A DNA stretch of 64,000 bases from Paracidovorax citrulli (GTDB taxonomy: Bacteria > Pseudomonadota > Gammaproteobacteria > Burkholderiales > Burkholderiaceae_C). Within the stretch, counting starts at the first letter, position 1, and every line of letters begins with the position of its first letter. A program made the translations under genes and the position numbers. Positions 20,414-28,577 of this stretch are shown here, piece by piece. The stretch spans positions 1 through 64,000 of the forward strand of contig NZ_FNEY01000020.1 of assembly GCF_900100305.1 (NCBI RefSeq), in the 5' to 3' direction. Below the pieces are notes generated by a model. That model worked only from the letters and a program-made list of their open reading frames with translations, did no database searches and had not been told where the DNA came from.

Positions 20414-21346
20414 ATGGCGAGAAAAAGAGGGAAGACATCCGTCCTCGAGGACCTGATGGAACTGGTGGCATTGCTGCCCTGGTGGGTGGGCGTGCTGCTC
20501 GCGGTCCTGGGCTACGTGGTGCTGAACCGGCTGGCCAACGCCCCGCTGCCGGTGGCGAGCACGCCCCAGGACATCGCGCACATGGCCACCCACAGCATCT
20601 GGCGAGGGTTGGCCTACGCCGGGCAGTTCATCGTGCCGCTCATCTGCGCCATGGGCGCCCTGGCTTCCGCCGTGCGCCGGCGCGAGCGCCGCCGGCTGAT
20701 CGACACCGCATGCCGCAGCACGGCGGCCGACGCGCTGCACGGCATGGACTGGCAGGAATTCGAAAGGCTCGTGGGCGAAGGCTTCCGGCGGCAGGGCTAC
20801 CTGGTGGCGGAAACGGGTGGCGGCGGCGCGGACGGGGGTGTCGATCTCGTGCTCGGCAAGGCCGGCGAGAAGTTTCTCGTGCAGTGCAAGCAATGGAAGG
20901 CGTTCAAGGTCGGCGTCACCGTGGTGCGCGAGCTGTACGGCGTCATGGCCGCCCGCGGCGCCGCGGGCGGCTTCGTCGTGACGTCGGGCAGCTTCACCCG
21001 GGAGGCCACGGAATTCGCCAGCGGGCGCAACATCCAGCTGATCGACGGCGCTGCGCTGCTGCGGCTGATACGGCAGGGGCGGTCTGCGCCGGAGCCACGG
21101 GCACAGTCTCAGCCACAGGCGCGTACGCAGGCCCGGCCCACGGAGCAGCCGGCGGGCGATGGCCCCGCGCCCGACCCCGATCCGGCCCCCGACCCCGATC
21201 TGGCCCCCGAGGCCGAGGCGCCGCCCAGTTGCCCCGTCTGTGCGCAGCCGATGGTGCGCCGGGTCGCCCGGCGCGGGGCTTCGGCGGGGCAGGGGTTCTG
21301 GGGATGCTCGGGCTATCCGCGCTGCAGGGGTACGCGGCCCCTGTGA
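20414..21346 (+). CDS. Membrane-anchored Mrr-type restriction endonuclease with topoisomerase-like zinc ribbon
   Basis: A 310-residue protein with three parts. Two membrane helices lie near residues 17-37 and 62-84, an Mrr-type nuclease domain spans about 105-215, and a C-terminal four-cysteine zinc ribbon is at about 273-305 (CPVC, then CSGYPRC, as in topoisomerase I tails). Nuclease residues are visible: GVDLVL (catalytic Asp, about 143) and the QCK of the Q-x-K motif (about 157-159). A linker repeats Asp-Pro-Asp units. Mrr domains cut DNA, often methylated. The membrane anchor suggests action on entering DNA. The start at 20414 follows GGAGGAAG. It is a solitary gene with no methylase. Confidence 0.82.
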   Translation: MARKRGKTSVLEDLMELVALLPWWVGVLLAVLGYVVLNRLANAPLPVASTPQDIAHMATHSIWRGLAYAGQFIVPLICAMGALASAVRRRERRRLIDTACRSTAADALHGMDWQEFERLVGEGFRRQGYLVAETGGGGADGGVDLVLGKAGEKFLVQCKQWKAFKVGVTVVRELYGVMAARGAAGGFVVTSGSFTREATEFASGRNIQLIDGAALLRLIRQGRSAPEPRAQSQPQARTQARPTEQPAGDGPAPDPDPAPDPDLAPEAEAPPSCPVCAQPMVRRVARRGASAGQGFWGCSGYPRCRGTRPL

Positions 21347-21479
21347 ACCGAGTACCTGAGCGGGAGCCTGCTGCAGAACAGGGAGTGGGCGCTGCCTGAC
21401 GGCACGCCTGTGCCACCCGGTCTGGGGCGGCTGTAGGCGCGCAGGGCGGCGTGCGAACGGCCCTGCTGCCGGGCTGCGG

Positions 21480-21851
21480 CTATTGCACGGCTTGCGGCGC
21501 CGTATGCCACAGCCGCCGCTGCAGTTCCGCCGCACTCGGGCCGGCCGGCGCCGCAGCACCCTCGCCCTCGCCCGCCGCCACCGCCAGGCCCAGCCGCCGC
21601 GACCAGCGGTTGTTCAAGTTGCCCGCCATGGTGCGGAAGTGCGGGGACAGCCCGTCCATGCGCGCGAGGCTCTCCAGGTGGGCGGCGATCTTGCGGCCCA
21701 TGGCGTCCCGGTCGCCCGCGCGGTCGCTGTGGGCGTAGCCGGTCATGAGGGCCAGGGTGCCGGCCAACAGGGCTTCGGCGCAGGGCAGGCCCGGCTCGGC
21801 CTCGGAAGGATGGAGCAACGGGTTGGGGAAGGGACGGGACGCATCGGACAT
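21480..21851 (-). CDS. Small protein behind a Fur box, 123 aa
   Basis: Not recognised by name. The protein is mostly helical, soluble and has no export signal. Distinct segments are CAEALLAGTLALMTGYAHS and MGRKIAAHLESLARM, followed by PHFRTMAGNLNNRW. The start at 21851 has a strong AGGAGG seven bases upstream. A perfect palindrome resembling a Fur box sits 35 bases upstream (21886-21900), so expression is probably induced by iron starvation. It is downstream of and parallel to the phospholipase C gene. Its role in iron metabolism is inferred only from the box. Confidence 0.7.
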   Translation of the reverse strand: MSDASRPFPNPLLHPSEAEPGLPCAEALLAGTLALMTGYAHSDRAGDRDAMGRKIAAHLESLARMDGLSPHFRTMAGNLNNRWSRRLGLAVAAGEGEGAAAPAGPSAAELQRRLWHTAPQAVQ

Positions 21852-21885
21852 GAAAAGGCCTCCTGGCTTGCTTTTCGGCATTTTA

Positions 21886-21900
21886 TGAGAATGGTTCTCA
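21886..21900 (-). promoter_or_regulatory. Fur box before the 123-aa gene
   Basis: TGAGAATGGTTCTCA is a perfect 6-3-6 palindrome and agrees with 11 of 14 defined positions of the 7-1-7 Fur consensus. It lies 35 bases upstream of the start codon, where Fur would block RNA polymerase. Confidence 0.6.
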
Positions 21901-21997
21901 ATATCAAAATGCAGCGCAAACCCTGGTGGCGGCAAGGACGCGATGCGAATGCGTCGGGCCAGCACGCGGCGCCCCGCGGCCCGGCCCTCCTGCGCCG

Positions 21998-24205
21998 TCA
22001 GCCGGCCAGGCCCATCGCCGGATCGCTCAACCCGTCGCGGCCGGTCTCGACGCGTCCCGCGAAGCGCCGTGCAAAGCCCGGCAGCGCGTCGCAGGTGAGC
22101 GTGAAGTCGTACCAGTGCGCGCTGCCCGAGAGGTCCCACTGCAGCTCTTGCGACTGGCCGGGCGCCACGGTGGTGGTCCATGGGCCGTCGCCGCGGTAGG
22201 CATTGGACTTCACCTGCAGGGCCGCGCTCGCGCTGCCCTGGTTCATGATCATGAGCACGAGATGGGCGTTGCCGTTGGCGATGTCGTAGCACACGTCCGC
22301 CTCGGGATGGGGCACGGCCCCGCGCAACGCGGCCAGGTTGCCGGCGAAGGAGCGGTGGAAGCCGTTGGGGCCCAGCACCCAGAGGTCGTAGGCACCGCCG
22401 TCCGCGCCCGCGCTCCAGTGATCGTGCAGTTGCTTGCCGGCCTCCACCATGTAGCGCCGGGGGGCGCGGTCGAGGTGCAGCCGGTCATACACGTGGAACA
22501 CGGCCGCGGCCGTGCCGGTGTTGGAGAACCCCAGCTGCACCGTGCCGCCGGCCGCATGGGTCCGCGCGCGCACGTGCAGTTCGTAGGGCAAGGCACGGGA
22601 AGGCCGCGTGCCCGTGGCCTGCCGCGGCAGGGCCTGCGGCGAGGGCACGGCGATCTGCGGCAGCGCGCCCTGGGCGTCGCACAGCGCATCGGCATCGCCC
22701 TTGCTGCGCCGGCCGGCCAGGGTGGCCAGGGGCGCATCGTTGGGCGTGGCGAAATTGAATGCGCTGGTCAGGTCGCCGAAGACGGCGCGGCGGTAGGGGC
22801 TGATCTGCGGCTCCTTCACGCCGAAGCGGGCTTCCAGGAAGCGCAGCACCGAGGTGTGGTCGAAGTTCTGCGAATTCACCCAGCCGCCGCGACTCCAGGG
22901 GGAGACTACCCACATGGGCACGCGCGGCCCCGGGCCGTAGCAGTCGCCATCGGGCGGGGGCATGCCGGTGTCGGCATAGGGTTTATGGGTGTAGTACTCG
23001 TAGGCCATTTCGCCCGCGGACAGGGTGGACTTGCCGAGCGTGCCGCCCCGCCCGTCCAGCGACGGCGCGCACGGCGGCGGCACGTGGTCGAAGTAGCCGT
23101 CGTTCTCGTCGAAGTTGATGAGCAGCACCGTCTTGCTCCACACCTCCGGGTTGGCGGTGAGCGCGTCCAGCACTTCCTGTACGTACCAGCCGCCCTGCAC
23201 GGGGCTGGAAGGACCGGGGTGCTCGCAGTAGGTTGCCGGCGGGATGATCCATGACACCTGCGGCAGCCTGCCGTGGAGCACGGCCTGGCGGAAGGTGCCG
23301 AGGAAGCCGCCGTCGGGCATGGTGTTGGCGATGCCTTTGTAGAGCGGATTGCCGGCCTGGTCCCTGGCGGGGTCGTAGGCGGGGTTCGCGTCGCTGTCGC
23401 TGTACACCGGCTTGCCCGAGGCCAGGTTGGCCTGGCGGTACTGGCGGAAGCCGACGAGCGGGTTGTCGGTGAAGTTGTCGGGCATGTTCTGATAGACCAT
23501 CCACGACACGCCGGCCTGCTGCAACCGCTCGGGATAGGTGATCCAGTCATAGCCCCCCGTGCGGATGTCGGTGTCGGAATACAGCGCATCCCACGCGTTG
23601 TCCACCACCACCTGGCCGGCCGGCCCCGTGGGGCCGTTCGTGCCGGTCCAGTGGAAGAGGCGGTTGGTATTGGTGCCGCCGTGCAACGAGCAGAAATACG
23701 CATCGCATACGGTGAAGGCGTTGGCCAGCGCGAACTGGAACGAGGCTTCGGCCTGCGTGTAGTAACCCATGGACTGTGGCTGCTTGTAGCGCGGCCATTC
23801 GGCCATGCGGCCGCGGTCCCAGGCGTCGCGCGCATCCTCCCAGCTGTGGGGCGTGCCGTCCACGCGCTGGGCGTTGCCGGCGGCCTGGTTCAAGTGGTAG
23901 GGCAGTACGGTCTGGCCGTTCTGGTCGGACTGCTGCCAGACGCTGCGCCCGCCCGGCAGGGGAATGGTGAAGCGGTCGCCGAAGCCGCGCACGCCGGCGA
24001 GCGTGCCGAAGTAGTGGTCGAACGAGCGGTTTTCCTGCATGAGTATGACGACGTGCTCGACGTCCTTGATCGTGCCGGTGCGCCGGTTGGCGGGAATGGC
24101 CAGGGCGCGGCGGATGCTGGGCGGGAACAAACCCAGCGCCGCGGCACCGGCCGTGGTGCCGGCGGCGGCCTGCAGGAACTTGCGCTTGGAGGGGTCAAGG
24201 GTCAT
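21998..24205 (-). CDS. Phosphocholine-specific phospholipase C (acid phosphatase superfamily)
   Basis: A 735-residue exported enzyme that cleaves phosphatidylcholine or related lipids to diacylglycerol and phosphocholine. The N-terminus carries a Tat-like signal with Lys-Arg in place of the twin arginine (SKRKFLQAAAG). The catalytic start is HVVILMQENRSFDHYFGTLAG, with the metal-binding Asn-Arg-Ser-Phe-Asp-His, followed by GTNTNRLFHWTG, INFDENDGYFDHVPPP and DHTSVLRFLEARFG. Two C-terminal beta domains (from about residue 520) are typical of the bacterial non-haemolytic form. It could provide phosphate or choline, or act on host lipids. The single-Arg Tat motif is worth noting. Confidence 0.93.
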   Translation of the reverse strand: MTLDPSKRKFLQAAAGTTAGAAALGLFPPSIRRALAIPANRRTGTIKDVEHVVILMQENRSFDHYFGTLAGVRGFGDRFTIPLPGGRSVWQQSDQNGQTVLPYHLNQAAGNAQRVDGTPHSWEDARDAWDRGRMAEWPRYKQPQSMGYYTQAEASFQFALANAFTVCDAYFCSLHGGTNTNRLFHWTGTNGPTGPAGQVVVDNAWDALYSDTDIRTGGYDWITYPERLQQAGVSWMVYQNMPDNFTDNPLVGFRQYRQANLASGKPVYSDSDANPAYDPARDQAGNPLYKGIANTMPDGGFLGTFRQAVLHGRLPQVSWIIPPATYCEHPGPSSPVQGGWYVQEVLDALTANPEVWSKTVLLINFDENDGYFDHVPPPCAPSLDGRGGTLGKSTLSAGEMAYEYYTHKPYADTGMPPPDGDCYGPGPRVPMWVVSPWSRGGWVNSQNFDHTSVLRFLEARFGVKEPQISPYRRAVFGDLTSAFNFATPNDAPLATLAGRRSKGDADALCDAQGALPQIAVPSPQALPRQATGTRPSRALPYELHVRARTHAAGGTVQLGFSNTGTAAAVFHVYDRLHLDRAPRRYMVEAGKQLHDHWSAGADGGAYDLWVLGPNGFHRSFAGNLAALRGAVPHPEADVCYDIANGNAHLVLMIMNQGSASAALQVKSNAYRGDGPWTTTVAPGQSQELQWDLSGSAHWYDFTLTCDALPGFARRFAGRVETGRDGLSDPAMGLAG

Positions 24206-24516
24206 GGTGTAACGTGGAGGAAAATGGGACGAACAGGTGCGGCACGCTCAGGGCGCGCAGCCCATGACGGGATTTTCGCCGCCAAACGACTCAACTCGGC
24301 AGTACCCTCCCGCGCAGCCCGCCACGGCCGGGACGATGGCCTGGGCGGCCAGCAGGGCGAGCTGGAGCCGCACGTATTCCCCTCGCGTGTCAGCCCCATG
24401 ACGCGCCCCCCCATTGGCGTGGCCCGCCGCAACGTGCCGGCCATCGCCGGATGCCGGGCCCCAAAAGCAAAGGGAGCAGCCATGCTGCTCCCTTTTTCGT
24501 GGGGTGGGTGGCCGCG
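24206..24516. other. Intergenic stretch, phospholipase promoter side
   Basis: This 311-base gap holds the upstream region of the phospholipase gene on its left and the ahpF terminator hairpin on its right. An open frame on the minus strand is Pro/Arg-rich, lacks a ribosome site and looks like GC-driven chance. I see no further site I can support. Confidence 0.5.
24469..24495 (-). terminator. Terminator hairpin after ahpF
   Basis: A perfect 12-bp stem (24469-24480 with 24484-24495) closes a 3-base loop just after the ahpF stop. On the plus strand it ends in CCCTTTTTC, and on the minus strand it is followed by a T-rich run, so it may work in both directions. Confidence 0.8.
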
Positions 24517-26085
24517 TCAGGCCGGGGCCGTCGTGCGGATCAGGTGGTCGAACGCGCCCAGCGCCGCCTTCGCGCCCTCGCCGGCCGCGATGATGATCTG
24601 CTTGTAGGGCACCGTGGTGCAGTCGCCGGCCGCGAACACGCCCGGCACGCTGGTGCGGCCATGGGAGTCCACCACGATCTCGCCGAACCGCGACAGGTCC
24701 ACCGTGCCCTTGAGCCAGTCGGTGTTGGGCAGCAGGCCGATCTGCACGAAGATGCCTTCCAGGGCGAGCACATGGTGCTCGTCGTTCGTGCGGTCCTTGT
24801 AGCTCAGGCCGGTCACGCGGGTGCCGTCGCCCTTCACCTCGGTGGTCTGCGCGTTGAGGATCACGTCCACGTTCGGCAGGCTGCGCAGCTTGCGCTGCAG
24901 CACCGCGTCGGCCTTCAGCTCGCCCGCGAACTCCAGCACGGTGACGTGGGCCACCACGCCGGCCAGGTCGATCGCGGCCTCCACGCCGGAGTTGCCGCCG
25001 CCGATCACCGCCACGCGCTTGCCCTTGAAGAGCGGGCCGTCGCAGTGCGGGCAGTAGGTCACGCCCTTGGTGCGGTACTGCTCCTCGCCCGGCACGTTCA
25101 TGTTGCGCCAGCGCGCGCCGGTGGAAATGATCACGGTGCGGGACGAGAGCGTGCCGCCGTTCTCGAGCTCGACCTCGATCAGGCCGCCCTCGGTGGCGGC
25201 GGGCTTGAGCGCGCGGGCACGCTGCAGGTTCATCAGGTCCACCTCGTAGTCGCGCACGTGCTGCTCCAGCGCGGCGGCGAACTTGGGGCCGTCGGTCTTG
25301 CTGACCGAGATGTAGTTCTCGATGTCCAGCGTGTCGTTCACCTGGCCGCCGAAGCGCTCGGCCGCCACGCCGGTGCGGATGCCCTTGCGGGCGGCATAGA
25401 CGGCCGCCGCGGCGCCGGCCGGACCACCGCCGACGATCAGCACGTCGAACGCTTCCTTGGCGGACAGTTTGGCGGCTTCGCGCTTCGCGGCGCCGGTGTC
25501 GAGCTTGCCGACGATTTCCTCGATGGTCATGCGGCCGGAGCCGAACACCTGGCCGTTGAGGAAGACCATGGGCACGGCCATGATCTCGCGGTCGGTCACT
25601 TCCTGCTGGAACGCGCCGCCCTCGATCACGGTGGTGCGGATGCGGGGATTGAGGATCGCCATGAGCGACAGCGCCTGCACCACGTCCGGGCAGTTGTGGC
25701 AGGTCAGGCTCATGTACACCTCGAAATCGAAGTCGCCGTCGAGCGCCTGCACCTGCTCGATCACGTCCTGCTCCACCTTCGGCGGGTGGCCGCCCGTCCA
25801 GAGCAGCGCCAGCACGAGCGAGGTGAATTCATGGCCGAGGGGCAGGCCGGCGAAGCGCAGGCTCGTCTGCGTGCCGGCGCGCTGCAGCGTGAAGGACGGC
25901 TTGCGGGCGCCAGTGCCGTCGGTGCGCAGGCTGATCCTGTCGCTGCGCAGGGACTGGATGGTCTCCAGCAGGTCGCGCATCTGGGCCGAGGTGTCGCTGC
26001 CGTCCAGCGACGCCACGATCTCGAACGACTGCGTCACGCGCTCCAGATAGGCGGAAAGTTGGGATTTGAGTTGGTCGTCGAGCAT
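24517..26085 (-). CDS. ahpF: Alkyl hydroperoxide reductase subunit F
   Basis: A 522-residue flavoprotein that passes electrons from NADH to AhpC. The N-terminal domain has two thioredoxin-like folds with the redox pair in SLTCHNCPD. The C-terminal thioredoxin-reductase-like part has FAD motif [19 protein letters not shown], the second redox pair TYCPHCDG and NAD motif [11 protein letters not shown]. It ends with the usual [16 protein letters not shown]. Length is standard. It is transcribed after ahpC, about 150 bases downstream of its stop, and closed by a strong hairpin. Confidence 0.97.
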   Translation of the reverse strand: MLDDQLKSQLSAYLERVTQSFEIVASLDGSDTSAQMRDLLETIQSLRSDRISLRTDGTGARKPSFTLQRAGTQTSLRFAGLPLGHEFTSLVLALLWTGGHPPKVEQDVIEQVQALDGDFDFEVYMSLTCHNCPDVVQALSLMAILNPRIRTTVIEGGAFQQEVTDREIMAVPMVFLNGQVFGSGRMTIEEIVGKLDTGAAKREAAKLSAKEAFDVLIVGGGPAGAAAAVYAARKGIRTGVAAERFGGQVNDTLDIENYISVSKTDGPKFAAALEQHVRDYEVDLMNLQRARALKPAATEGGLIEVELENGGTLSSRTVIISTGARWRNMNVPGEEQYRTKGVTYCPHCDGPLFKGKRVAVIGGGNSGVEAAIDLAGVVAHVTVLEFAGELKADAVLQRKLRSLPNVDVILNAQTTEVKGDGTRVTGLSYKDRTNDEHHVLALEGIFVQIGLLPNTDWLKGTVDLSRFGEIVVDSHGRTSVPGVFAAGDCTTVPYKQIIIAAGEGAKAALGAFDHLIRTTAPA

Positions 26086-26238
26086 GGGAGTCCTTCAGTG
26101 GTTTCGAGTCATGCAGGGTGCCGGAGGCCGGGAACGAGCGAAAAGCGGGCGAAAAAAAGCCGGACGGCACGGCGCGCGGGCGCCATGCGAAGGTCCGGCC
26201 GGGGAAGCGCACAGGGCGCTTCCGGATCGCGCGGGCGA

Positions 26239-26814
26239 TTAGATCTTGCCGACCAGGTCCAGCGAAGGCGTCAGGGTCTTGGCGCCTTCCTTCCACTTGG
26301 CGGGGCACACCTGGCCGGGGTTGGCGGCGGTGAACTGGGCGGCCTTGAGCTTGCGCAGGGTTTCCGACACGTCGCGGGCGATTTCGTTGGAGTGGATTTC
26401 CATCGTCTTGATGACGCCGTCGGGGTTGATCACGAAGGTGCCGCGCAGTGCCAGGCCTTCTTCGGGGATGTGCACGCCGAAGGCGTTGGTCAGCTGGTGG
26501 GTCGGGTCGCCGACCAGGGGGAACTTGGCCTTGCCGACGGCGTCGGAGGTCTCGTGCCACACCTTGTGCGAGAAGTGCGTGTCGGTGGTCACGATGTACA
26601 CCTCGGCACCGGCCTTCTGGAACTCGGCGTAGTTGTCGGCGGCGTCTTCGATCTCGGTCGGGCAGTTGAACGTGAAGGCGGCCGGCATGAAGATCAGCAC
26701 GGACCACTTGCCCTTCAGGTTCTCTTCCGTGACGGTAATGAACTCACCCTTGCCATTGCGGTTCACGAACGCTTCGGTCTTGAAAGGCTGGACTTGGGTA
26801 TTGATCAGGGACAT
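26239..26814 (-). CDS. ahpC: Alkyl hydroperoxide reductase subunit C (2-Cys peroxiredoxin)
   Basis: A 191-residue peroxiredoxin reducing hydrogen peroxide, organic hydroperoxides and peroxynitrite. The peroxidatic cysteine is in FTFNCPTEIED and the resolving cysteine in GQVCPAKWKEG, with the GGLG/YF-type C-terminus replaced by a shorter tail. The start MSLINTQVQPF matches the family. A longer frame adds 12 residues without support. It is followed by ahpF and divergent from bfr, joining peroxide removal to iron storage. A degenerate OxyR-like array lies upstream. Confidence 0.97.
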   Translation of the reverse strand: MSLINTQVQPFKTEAFVNRNGKGEFITVTEENLKGKWSVLIFMPAAFTFNCPTEIEDAADNYAEFQKAGAEVYIVTTDTHFSHKVWHETSDAVGKAKFPLVGDPTHQLTNAFGVHIPEEGLALRGTFVINPDGVIKTMEIHSNEIARDVSETLRKLKAAQFTAANPGQVCPAKWKEGAKTLTPSLDLVGKI

Positions 26815-26884
26815 TGCTGTTTCCTCGGTTGGTGGGTTGCTGAATGACAAGACGAAGTTTAGGGCCGCTCACCCAATCAATCCA

Positions 26885-26921
26885 ATTAATTGATTCCATC
26901 CAATCGATTGCATTGATCTAT
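26885..26921 (-). promoter_or_regulatory. Degenerate OxyR-like site before ahpC
   Basis: On the minus strand four elements ATAG, CAAT, ATGG and TAAT follow each other at intervals of seven bases, the spacing of the E. coli OxyR motif, in an otherwise AT-rich stretch 70 bases from the ahpC start. The match is partial: only the first element is exact. Confidence 0.35.
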
Positions 26922-27069
26922 TGAATGCCCGCGTGGCGCTCCAATGAGAACACAACTCAGTGTCACACGCAGGCAGACCGGGTGCGTGGGGGCTTCGCCT
27001 TGCCGTGGCGGGCGGGCATCACGACAATCGCGCCGACACCGCACCATTCCATTATTACGAGGAGAGTCC

Positions 27070-27546
27070 ATGCAAGGCGACGCTCAGGTCATTTCCCACC
27101 TGCAGGCCCAGCTCAAGAACGAGCTGACGGCCATCAACCAGTACTTTCTGCACTACCGGATGCTCAAGCACTGGGGCTTCGACCGTCTGGCGAAGAAGGA
27201 GTACGAAGAGTCCATCGGCGAGATGAAGCACGCCGACCGCATCATGGACCGCATTTTCATGCTGGACGGACTGCCCAACCTGCAGGACCTGGGCAAGCTG
27301 CAGGTCGGCGAGGACGTGCCGGAGATCCTCGAATGCGACCTGCGCTCCGAGCGTGGCGCGCAGGCCACCATCAAGGAAGGCATCGCCCACTGCGAGGCAG
27401 TGCGCGACTACGTCTCGCGCGACCTGCTGCAGGAAATCCTCGAGGACACCGAGGAGCACATCGACTTCCTGGAGACGCAGCTGGGCCTGGTGGAGCAGGT
27501 GGGCGTGCAGAACTACCTGCAGTCGCAGATGGGCGAGGCGGACTGA
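27070..27546 (+). CDS. bfr: Bacterioferritin
   Basis: A 158-residue haem-containing iron-storage protein forming 24-subunit cages. Ferroxidase ligands are seen in KNELTAINQYFLH (Glu18), GEMKHADRIMDR (Glu51, His54), and later EAVRDYV (Glu94) and EDTEEHIDFLE (Glu127, His130). The haem-binding methionine is in DRIFMLDGLPN. A strong GAGGAGAG precedes the ATG. It is divergent from ahpC, so iron sequestration sits beside peroxide defence, the two halves of avoiding Fenton chemistry. Confidence 0.96.
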   Translation: MQGDAQVISHLQAQLKNELTAINQYFLHYRMLKHWGFDRLAKKEYEESIGEMKHADRIMDRIFMLDGLPNLQDLGKLQVGEDVPEILECDLRSERGAQATIKEGIAHCEAVRDYVSRDLLQEILEDTEEHIDFLETQLGLVEQVGVQNYLQSQMGEAD

Positions 27547-27561
27547 CCTCGCCCAAAGTGG

Positions 27562-28209
27562 TTACCTCCTTCCTGGCGATACCAACTGCGTGACGAACCG
27601 GACGTCGCCGTCTTCCACGACGGCGCCGAAGGTTCCGTTCCGGCTGGAACCGCCTGCAGTGTCATTGAACTCGATGGGTACGTCCAACCCCTGCAGCATC
27701 CTGCTCATCCTATTGACGGCATTGACGCTGGCGGTCGATCCGGTATCCCCGCCGTGGATGGCCGCCTTCACCTCGTAGCCCTGGTCTGTCAACTTGTTGA
27801 CGTACTGCGCTACCGGCAGGGGCATATTGTTGGGCATCACGTGGAAGACGCGGGCCTTCGCCTCGCCGGTACTGGGCTTCTTGCCTCCCACACCCACGGC
27901 GAAGCATAGATCCAGCCCGTCCGTCGCGCAAAGAACTCCTGGCTTGGACGTGCCCGTGGTCGCCACGCGGTTGGGCGCATAGCCCACTGCCTTGATTTCC
28001 TTTTGGGGATTGAGCAGAAATTGCCTGGGTCCGGCGGAAGCGCCTGTCTGGACGCGCCTGGCGGCCAGGCGCGCAGGAAAGTCCGTCTCCGTGCTTCGGT
28101 CTTTCTGCGGATTGCCGGGATGATTCCGGAGTTGCTGGTTGGTGGCCTCATCGTGGCGTGTGAAACAGGTCAGGGCCGCGTTGAAGCGGTAGCGTTGGAC
28201 GTTGGTCAT
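27562..28209 (-). CDS. CheD-like predicted glutamine deamidase, possible secreted effector
   Basis: A 215-residue protein not recognised as a named family. The first 88 residues are polar and look disordered. The C-terminal part follows CheD element by element. Thr96 and Cys102 (TDGLDLCFAVG) match the CheD active-site TLGLGSCVAV at the same six-residue spacing. His123 in ARVFHVMP matches the CheD catalytic histidine. The strand-helix-strand KAAIHGGD, then NRMSRMLQGLDVPIEFNDTAGG, matches the CheD GERN helix and D-GG-x-R end. There are no chemotaxis genes beside it. GC is near 57% against about 70% around it, suggesting transfer. Deamidase activity and a role as an effector are inference. Confidence 0.6.
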   Translation of the reverse strand: MTNVQRYRFNAALTCFTRHDEATNQQLRNHPGNPQKDRSTETDFPARLAARRVQTGASAGPRQFLLNPQKEIKAVGYAPNRVATTGTSKPGVLCATDGLDLCFAVGVGGKKPSTGEAKARVFHVMPNNMPLPVAQYVNKLTDQGYEVKAAIHGGDTGSTASVNAVNRMSRMLQGLDVPIEFNDTAGGSSRNGTFGAVVEDGDVRFVTQLVSPGRR

Positions 28210-28577
28210 TGGAAATTTCCAAAAAAAGTTACTTGACCCGAAGGATGACTCGTCATCCGGACCGACGCCAGACGCTATGCAAACACATCGATGGATAGCC
28301 GAAGCGGATGGCCCATGCTGCGGCTTCCGCGCGACCAGCGGCCGCACCATCAAAAAGGCCCAGGTTCCAGAATTCAGCAACATTCCACAACTACAAATGA
28401 GAATGCGTATCAAAAATAATTAGAATCCATCGCCTTGGAGCCGCCGCCCGCGCACCCTGCACGGGCCTTCGCCGCAGGCGTTGAACGGCGCTCCCACCGC
28501 AAGCCAGTCCGGACAGGGCCCCCGCGCCCCGGCAGCCAGCGCACTCAGGTCTTTTTGCCGTCCCGAAGTCTGCCGCC
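28210..28577. other. Intergenic region with divergent promoters, low GC
   Basis: This 368-base region separates the CheD-like gene from the iron-uptake operon. Its left part is low-GC and resembles the CheD-like gene, and a longer frame of that gene continues through it to 28413 without a likely start. Its right part holds the Fur box at 28398-28412 and a TAGAAT -10-like element at 28421-28426. No other gene is supported. Confidence 0.5.
28398..28412 (+). promoter_or_regulatory. Fur box before the TonB/iron-uptake operon
   Basis: TGAGAATGCGTATCA matches 12 of 14 defined positions of the 7-1-7 Fur consensus and overlaps the region where the -35 would lie for the TAGAAT sequence at 28421. It lies 165 bases before the first receptor gene and fits the iron-uptake content of the operon. 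Confidence 0.65.

Noticed and set aside
24202..24483. 93-codon minus-strand frame between the phospholipase and ahpF
   Set aside because: No ribosome site, Pro/Arg-rich and no motif; it overlaps both the phospholipase start region and the ahpF terminator.
28210..28440. Plant-inducible-promoter (PIP) box upstream of the CheD-like gene
   Set aside because: Two CCGAA copies on the plus strand are 56 bases apart, not the 15-16 needed, so no PIP box could be supported.
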